The position numbers and the translations under genes were made by a program. From the NCBI GenBank assembly GCA_018711005.1, contig DVIT01000057.1:1-35327 (forward strand): DNA of 35,327 nucleotides, read 5' to 3'. Positions 30,554-35,327 of this stretch are shown one piece after another (position 1 is the stretch's first letter; each line of letters starts with the position of its first letter). The notes under the pieces were generated by a model, which saw only the letters and a program-made list of their open reading frames with translations, had not been told where the DNA came from and ran no database searches. The DNA comes from Candidatus Scybalocola faecigallinarum. Its GTDB lineage: Bacteria; Bacillota; Clostridia; Lachnospirales; Lachnospiraceae.

Positions 30554-31927
30554 TTAATGAGATAAAACTCTCTGTCTGGATCGAATGCGCTTCATTGCTA
30601 TAAAAAAGCACAAAAGCTGGACAGCGGCGGTAATGAGCCAGGATACCGGATAGGACACATAAAGCGTATCCAATGATCTTGACCAGACAAACACAGTAAA
30701 AATCCACACAACACGAAAGGCGCATGCTCCGGTCAGAGAAACAAGCATTGGCGTAATAGAATAGCCCAGGCCCCGCAGAGAACCTACAGTTACATCCATC
30801 ATCCCGCATAAAAAGTAGGTGGTACATATGTACTTCATACGCATAAGCCCAAATCCCACTACATCTGCCTCTGATGTGTAGATTCCTAAAAGAGGCCGGC
30901 CAAAAGCAAGGGCCAGGTTTCCCAGACAAAATCCGGTGATGGTCACCATAAGCAGGCAAAGACCCAGAATCTTATAAACCCGCTTATACTCGCCGGCGCC
31001 TGCATTCTGGCTGGTGAAGCTTAACGCAGCCTGATAAAAAGAGTTCATGGCTGTGTAAATAAAACCTTCAATATTGGCCGCTGCTGCATTTCCTGCCATG
31101 GCAACAGAGCCAAAGGAATTAACAGAGGACTGGATCAGCACATTGGACACGGAGAAGATTGCCCCCTGAACGCCTGCCGGAAGACCGATGCGCATCATTT
31201 GGAGAAGCTTTCTTTTATGGATCCTAAGCTCCTTTAATGTAAGTTTCACGCATGTGTCTGTACGCATCAGGCAAATGACCACAAGAATGGCTGAAATTGT
31301 CTGGGAAATAATCGTGGCCAGCGCAACACCTGCCACACCCAAATGACACACAATAACAAAAAACAGGTTCAGCACAACATTAACAACTCCGGCAATCACA
31401 AGAAAATATAGAGGCCGCCGGGTATCGCCTACAGCACGCAGGATGGATGCGCCGAAATCATAAACCATGACCATGGGCATACCAACAAAATAAATTCTTA
31501 AATACAGGGTTGCCAGATCGATCACATCTTCCGGCGAGCCCATCAGCTCCAGAAGGGGCCTGGCTACAATCTGCCCGATAAAGATCAGCAGTACGCCGAA
31601 CACGGCGCCTGTAAGTATGGCGGTGTGGACTGTTTTATGAACTTCCTCATGCTCCCCGGCGCCATAATGGCGGGCAACAAGTACATTACTTCCAATGGAA
31701 ATCCCGATAAACACATTAACAATTAAATTGATCAGCGATGAATTTGATCCTACAGCAGCCAGAGCCTGGCTGCCTACAAACTGTCCTACCACAACAATAT
31801 CCGCTGCGTTAAATAAAAGCTGCAAAACGCCTGAAATCATGACCGGAATGGTAAAAATCAGCAATTTTTTCACCAGCGGCCCATGGCACATATCCATTTC
31901 ATAGGATTTCTTTTTTGTACCTGACAT
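30554..31927 (-). CDS. MATE family multidrug/metabolite antiporter
   Basis: This 457-aa transporter has twelve predicted membrane helices in two homologous halves (first near 25-230, second near 250-445). Typical signs are the N-terminal GPLVKKLLIFTIPVMISGVLQLLFNAADIVVVG pattern (in pieces), GQFVGSQALAAVGSNSSLINL, RAVGDTRRPLYF, GLPAGVQGAIFSVSN and RGLGYSITPM. It would export cationic drugs or metabolites using Na+ or H+. The ATG at 31927 has GGGAGAG upstream. It follows the 80-aa unknown gene by 72 bases and may share its transcript with the APH-like kinase; a hairpin lies between. Confidence 0.9.
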   Translation of the reverse strand: MSGTKKKSYEMDMCHGPLVKKLLIFTIPVMISGVLQLLFNAADIVVVGQFVGSQALAAVGSNSSLINLIVNVFIGISIGSNVLVARHYGAGEHEEVHKTVHTAILTGAVFGVLLIFIGQIVARPLLELMGSPEDVIDLATLYLRIYFVGMPMVMVYDFGASILRAVGDTRRPLYFLVIAGVVNVVLNLFFVIVCHLGVAGVALATIISQTISAILVVICLMRTDTCVKLTLKELRIHKRKLLQMMRIGLPAGVQGAIFSVSNVLIQSSVNSFGSVAMAGNAAAANIEGFIYTAMNSFYQAALSFTSQNAGAGEYKRVYKILGLCLLMVTITGFCLGNLALAFGRPLLGIYTSEADVVGFGLMRMKYICTTYFLCGMMDVTVGSLRGLGYSITPMLVSLTGACAFRVVWIFTVFVWSRSLDTLYVSYPVSWLITAAVQLLCFFIAMKRIRSRQRVLSH

Positions 31928-31962
31928 TTTTCTCTCTCCCACTTTTCTTTGTACAAATAGCC

Positions 31963-31996
31963 CAGCCAGCCGTTTTAGTCCTGTACCGGCTGGCTG
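31963..31996. terminator. Hairpin between the 80-aa gene and the MATE gene
   Basis: CAGCCAGCCG (31963-31972) / CGGCTGGCTG (31987-31996) form a 10-bp stem with a 14-base loop. The T-run is on the plus strand, away from the minus-strand gene it follows, so on the minus strand it may act only as a weak attenuator. Confidence 0.5.
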
Positions 31997-31999
31997 TTT

Positions 32000-32242
32000 T
32001 TAATCTTCGAATTCACAGTGTACCGTCCACAAGCTCTCCTGATCGTCGATCCGGGTAACCACTCCATGAAAATCATTGAGCTTATCCTTTGCAGGAATGT
32101 TTCCGGACATAGCCACTGCCGGATGGATCGTATAGTAATACATGGTTCCCTGGAGGGTCTTTAACATGGATTCCCTCACTTCAATAGGATCGCCCACCTT
32201 TACAAGGCCGGGCCGCTCCATACGAAATTCCATATGCTTCAT
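32000..32242 (-). CDS. Hypothetical 80-aa protein
   Basis: A small soluble protein of mixed charge with a segment MEFRMERPGLVKVGDPIEV followed by GTMYYYTIHPAVAMSGN and HGVVTRIDDQESLWTVHCEFED. The spaced beta-type hydrophobic pattern suggests a small barrel. I do not recognise a family. The ATG at 32242 has AAGGTG 5 bases upstream and lies 14 bases after the kinase stop, so the two genes are co-transcribed. An earlier in-frame TTG overlapping the kinase stop is less likely. Function unknown; it could be an accessory of the kinase or of the MATE transporter. Confidence 0.65.
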   Translation of the reverse strand: MKHMEFRMERPGLVKVGDPIEVRESMLKTLQGTMYYYTIHPAVAMSGNIPAKDKLNDFHGVVTRIDDQESLWTVHCEFED

Positions 32243-32256
32243 CCCATCACCTTCTT

Positions 32257-33219
32257 TCAAAGAAACAGCTTATCATATTGCTCTTTCAGCAGTGTTGACG
32301 CCCACTGGTACATATCCATAGTTTTATATTTTCTGTAGGTACACTCCAGGGTTCCTACCAGAAGCACATAAATATCATACCACAGCGCTCTCCTATGCTG
32401 TGCCGGGGTCAGACGTTCTATCCCATAACCCTTTAGGAATGCAGGATTGGGAGAAAAGGAATGGAACCCATGTTCCATCAACGGATCTCCATACAAAGCC
32501 CTTTCCCAGTCGATGAGACCGGAAATCCTGCCGTTTTCCACAAAAATATTTCCATCCCAGCCGTCCCAATGGACAAGCCTTGGCACAGTAACTTCTTCAA
32601 AAATCCCCCGATCCGCTTCCAGACAGTCCGCCAGCTTTTCAGGGGATATTTTCAGATCTACCCCGGCATCCTCTGCATCCTTCAGACATCCATGGATCAT
32701 CCACGAAAAAACCTTAGGCCAGCTGTCCCCCATAAAATCCGGCTGTCCCGGATATCCGAAAGCCGGGCCTGTAAATGCATTGATCTGCTTATTAAGCATC
32801 CCCATCTGCATATATATATCATCCTGCTGCTCCTGAGACAGCTGCTCCTTTATTACATCCAGCCGCTCACCCTTTAACTTTTCCATAAAAAAGTATTCCG
32901 AAGGGCATAATGTACAGCTTTTATCATATCCCAGAACTTTGGCCACAGGGATCAAAGGGTTCGTCCCTGCCAGCTCCATGGCCCAGACCTCTGTTTCCAT
33001 AATATTTTTCTCAGAAGCCATAACCCGTACCGATTTTTCCGGGGCTACCTTTAAAATCACCGTTTTGCCGCTGCAAAGCTGCAGCTCATAAGCCACATTA
33101 AATGTCCCCCCTTTAAGCTCCCGATACTCTTTTACCGGATCATCAGGGAAATATTTTTCCGCCATTTTTTTAATGGTTTCTTCACCCTGCCGGTTTTTTG
33201 TAACTTCTAACCCGTCCAC
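32257..33219 (-). CDS. APH-like small-molecule kinase (phosphotransferase family)
   Basis: This 320-aa kinase has the aminoglycoside/choline kinase fold. It shows ATP-binding GGTFNVAYEL and TVILK (Lys57), the catalytic-loop motif VHWDGWDGN with Asp219 and Asn224, and the metal motif LIDWERALYGDP with Asp237. The GTG start at 33219 is well supported by GGAGG 7 bases upstream. The family phosphorylates aminoglycosides, choline, homoserine, macrolides or sugars; the substrate here is unknown, and no close resistance enzyme is recognised. It is followed by the 80-aa gene and the MATE transporter. Confidence 0.82.
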   Translation of the reverse strand: MDGLEVTKNRQGEETIKKMAEKYFPDDPVKEYRELKGGTFNVAYELQLCSGKTVILKVAPEKSVRVMASEKNIMETEVWAMELAGTNPLIPVAKVLGYDKSCTLCPSEYFFMEKLKGERLDVIKEQLSQEQQDDIYMQMGMLNKQINAFTGPAFGYPGQPDFMGDSWPKVFSWMIHGCLKDAEDAGVDLKISPEKLADCLEADRGIFEEVTVPRLVHWDGWDGNIFVENGRISGLIDWERALYGDPLMEHGFHSFSPNPAFLKGYGIERLTPAQHRRALWYDIYVLLVGTLECTYRKYKTMDMYQWASTLLKEQYDKLFL

Positions 33220-33390
33220 GTTTTATCCTCCAATTACAGCGTTATAATGCCAGGGCCACAATCTGTGCTGCCCTGACATCTCTATAATAAAATATCACGA
33301 ATGGGTTTACAAAACAATAGGCAGTATAAAAAACCATGCTATCCCTGGCACAGCCCGGCATTTTCCTGCTGTCCAAGACGGCGGTACGCC

Positions 33391-33423
33391 AAAAAAGGGC
33401 ATCGTTTCCAAAAACGATGCCCT
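33391..33423 (-). terminator. Terminator of the aldo/keto reductase gene
   Basis: A 12-bp stem AGGGCATCGTTT (33396-33407) / AAACGATGCCCT (33412-33423) with a short loop is followed on the minus strand by TTTTT (33395-33391). It lies 9 bases past the stop. Confidence 0.85.
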
Positions 33424-33431
33424 AAAAGCAA

Positions 33432-34592
33432 TTATTTTCTTACCGGAAATGAACTGCCGCCTTCAAACTTTTCTGCCACCTGCTTTAAAAAGTCTGTAAT
33501 AGGCAAATGCTGCGGACAGGCCTGTTCACATTGGCGGCACCCGATACATGCGCTGGCTTTTCCATGCCTTAAAGAAAGATTATTGTAGTACACGGCATGG
33601 CTGGAAAAGCTTCCCGTTATACGGGAAATGTTGTTGTACAGGGCAAAATACTGAGGAATGGCAATATCCATGGGACATCCGTGGGTACAGTAAGCGCAGC
33701 CGGTACAGGGGATGGGCGTGTTTTTCTCAATAATGGCTGTAACCTTGCGGATGATCTCATTTTCTTCCTGGGAAATGGGAACAAAGTTTTTAAATACTGC
33801 CGTATTATCCATAACCTGTTCCATTGTATTCATCCCGGACAGCACCCGGACAACACCGGTCTGGCTGGCAGCGAAACGCAGCGTCCAGGAAGCGGCTGAT
33901 GCCTGAGGATGATAGTCCTTTAAAAGATCGAGTCCTTCTTCCGGCAGATTGATCAGCGTCCCCCCTTTACAGGGCTCCATAACAACCACCGGCAGATGAA
34001 ACTTTGGGGCAATTTCCAGGCAGCGGCGGGACTGAACATTGGGCTGCTCCCAATCGGCATAATTTACCTGAAGCTGGATAAAATCCAGCATAGAGCCATA
34101 CTCTGTCAGGATTTCTTCCAAAAGCTCCGGCATATCATGGAAGGACATGCCGATATTTTTAATCTGTCCCTGAGCCTTTTTTCGGGAAACAAATCCAAAA
34201 GCATCGTATTTTTTGCATTTTTCATAAACATTGGTTCCCATATTATGGAGAAGATAATAGTCAAAATACTCTACGCCGCAGTGCTCCAGCTGCTCATTAA
34301 AAATATGCTCCATATCTTCCTGATCCTTAAAATCTCTTAAAGGAAGCTTTGTTGCCAGCTGGAAGCTTTCTCTGGGGTGACGCTCCACAAGGGCATGGCG
34401 CACAGCTTCCTCCCCATGATAGCCATGATATGTATAAGCTGTATCAAAATAAGTAAATCCCTGCTCTAAAAATGCATCAAATAATTTCTCGATCTTTTCA
34501 TAATCAAAAGACGCAGGATCATCCTGTTTTAAAACCGGAAGCCGCATACAGCCAAAGCCAAAATCTACAGATCTGTTCATTTGTGTCATCAT
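33432..34592 (-). CDS. Aldo/keto reductase with C-terminal ferredoxin domain
   Basis: This 386-aa fusion has an aldo/keto reductase barrel with the tetrad visible: FDTAYTY (Asp50, Tyr55), LATK (Lys82) and LLHNMG (His116). It ends in a dicluster-type 4Fe-4S domain: CTGCAYCTHGCP followed by CIGCRQCEQACP. The architecture is common in anaerobes and thought to couple NAD(P)H or ferredoxin to carbonyl reduction; the substrate is unknown. GGAGG lies 5-8 bases before two adjacent ATGs, so the first is taken. It is monocistronic with its own promoter and terminator. Confidence 0.92.
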   Translation of the reverse strand: MMTQMNRSVDFGFGCMRLPVLKQDDPASFDYEKIEKLFDAFLEQGFTYFDTAYTYHGYHGEEAVRHALVERHPRESFQLATKLPLRDFKDQEDMEHIFNEQLEHCGVEYFDYYLLHNMGTNVYEKCKKYDAFGFVSRKKAQGQIKNIGMSFHDMPELLEEILTEYGSMLDFIQLQVNYADWEQPNVQSRRCLEIAPKFHLPVVVMEPCKGGTLINLPEEGLDLLKDYHPQASAASWTLRFAASQTGVVRVLSGMNTMEQVMDNTAVFKNFVPISQEENEIIRKVTAIIEKNTPIPCTGCAYCTHGCPMDIAIPQYFALYNNISRITGSFSSHAVYYNNLSLRHGKASACIGCRQCEQACPQHLPITDFLKQVAEKFEGGSSFPVRK

Positions 34593-34643
34593 TTATACCT
34601 CCTGCTATTGCAATATCTGTTCCGTCAGACATTTTATAAGCCT

Positions 34644-34672
34644 ATTCTATGATTTTCCTGATCCATGTGCAA
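34644..34672 (-). promoter_or_regulatory. Promoter of the aldo/keto reductase gene
   Basis: On the minus strand a -35 TTGCAC (34672-34667) and -10 TAGAAT (34649-34644) are 17 bases apart. Confidence 0.55.
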
Positions 34673-34794
34673 TCGTATTTTTCTCCGCTTTGCATAAGTT
34701 TTACTTATTTTGCTTATTGCCAGATCCAGCACATGCCATTGTAAAAGAAGACCTGTTTTGGTTGTCCACTATATACCTGAAGGCTTATACGCAT

Positions 34795-35327
34795 CTACTG
34801 TACAAGAGCGCCTTCGGCGTCCAGACGAACCTTTCCTTCAAAGGTCGTATTCATAAATCCGGACTTTAAAGGCAAAGGCCGTGTAAAGGATGAGGTCATT
34901 TCATAAATTCTTCCGTCCTTTTCGCACTGCTCTACCCCAAGCATAAGCTCCGCTGCATGGAAAGCCATTTCCTTTGCCGCAGTGTTATAGCTTTTAAAGC
35001 CCCACTGCTCGCCCATTCTTCCGGAGCTTGGATCCATCCCTGTACATCCCTGGGGCCTTACTCCAAAACCGGCAACCCGGCTCACCGGCCCCAGCAGGGA
35101 TAAAAGTGCTGTTGTATAGTAAATGCCCATATCGTAAGGCAGGCCTCCCCCAATCCCGCACAAAAACGGCGCTGACTCGGAAGAACGGACATAATTCCGG
35201 TTAATGCAGCCCACCGCAGACGTTACCTGTCCGATAAGCCCGCTGTCAATAACTTTTCTGGCTGTTTGGAGACCTGCGCCTAAAAATGTATCCGGTGCAG
35301 CTCCCAGATAGAGCTTTTTCTCGTCTG
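34795..35327 (-). CDS. Gfo/Idh/MocA family oxidoreductase (C-terminal part, cut by window edge)
   Basis: The frame is open from 35327 to the stop at 34795, so the N-terminal NAD-binding half lies outside the window. Visible segments are typical of the family. YLGAAPDTFLGAGLQTARKVI is the substrate-domain start; GGLPYDMGIYYTTALLSLLGPVSRVAGFG carries the conserved D-x-G-x-Y pattern; a final beta-sheet segment follows. It acts on a sugar or cyclitol, using NAD(P). The frame simply continues upstream, so the apparent GTG at 35214 is not a start. Confidence 0.88.
   Translation of the reverse strand, partial: DEKKLYLGAAPDTFLGAGLQTARKVIDSGLIGQVTSAVGCINRNYVRSSESAPFLCGIGGGLPYDMGIYYTTALLSLLGPVSRVAGFGVRPQGCTGMDPSSGRMGEQWGFKSYNTAAKEMAFHAAELMLGVEQCEKDGRIYEMTSSFTRPLPLKSGFMNTTFEGKVRLDAEGALVQ

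Noticed and set aside
1-35327. CRISPR array, insertion sequence, prophage or integrated element
   Set aside because: No regularly spaced repeats, transposase, integrase or phage genes were seen on either strand; the tRNA genes show no attachment-site duplication.

Overview
The window looks like the chromosome of an anaerobic, low-to-mid GC member of the Clostridia, most likely Lachnospiraceae. The evidence is the sigma-A style promoters, strong GGAGG ribosome binding sites, intrinsic terminators, a (Re)-type citrate synthase paired with an NADP isocitrate dehydrogenase, a Cys-rich 'HCB' small protein, and a topoisomerase IV pair lacking the GyrA box. I cannot name the species. No prophage, insertion sequence or CRISPR array is visible.

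Layout. 1-713: three tRNA genes (Val-TAC, Met-CAT, Pro-CGG) in two small transcription units. 714-1081: no protein gene; a possible small RNA ends at a terminator shared with a TauE/SafE exporter gene. 2042-6228: parE-parC. 6342-7661: a glycosyltransferase fused to a MarR-like winged-helix domain. 7881-20340: the centre of interest, described below. 20370-20906: biotin transporter bioY under a BirA box. 21106-24547: isocitrate dehydrogenase, probable Re-citrate synthase and a GntR/FCD regulator in one operon. 24924-30465: intracellular subtilase, sugar nucleotidyltransferase, small XRE regulator, MnmM methyltransferase, Cys-rich small protein, a 54-aa ORF, a DUF554 membrane protein and an uncharacterised Gln/Asn/Pro-rich protein. 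30554-33219: MATE transporter, an 80-aa unknown and an APH-like kinase. 33432-34592: ferredoxin-like aldo/keto reductase. The right edge cuts a Gfo/Idh/MocA oxidoreductase.

The 7.9-20.3 kb block is a LacI-regulated sugar pathway in two minus-strand transcripts: nagB-like, nagA-like and class II aldolase; then a taurine/sulfonate-type ABC transporter, PFK-like, TPI-like, LarA-like and PGI-like genes. Both transcripts, and the divergent lacI gene, have a GGCAAACG-type palindrome upstream. The enzymes spell an Embden-Meyerhof plus amino-sugar route: deacetylate, deaminate/isomerise, phosphorylate at C1, cleave, isomerise. By eye, however, the paralogs that normally hold the sugar's terminal phosphate (NagB, NagA, PGI, TPI, partly PFK) keep catalytic residues while losing phosphate-binding ones. 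There is no hexose/hexosamine kinase or PTS in the block, and the aldolase keeps its C1-phosphate site. I infer a pathway for a hexose/N-acetylhexosamine whose C6 carries something other than phosphate, with a sulfonate (sulfoquinovose-like) the leading guess because of the transporter type. This is a hypothesis from reading the sequence, not a demonstrated function.
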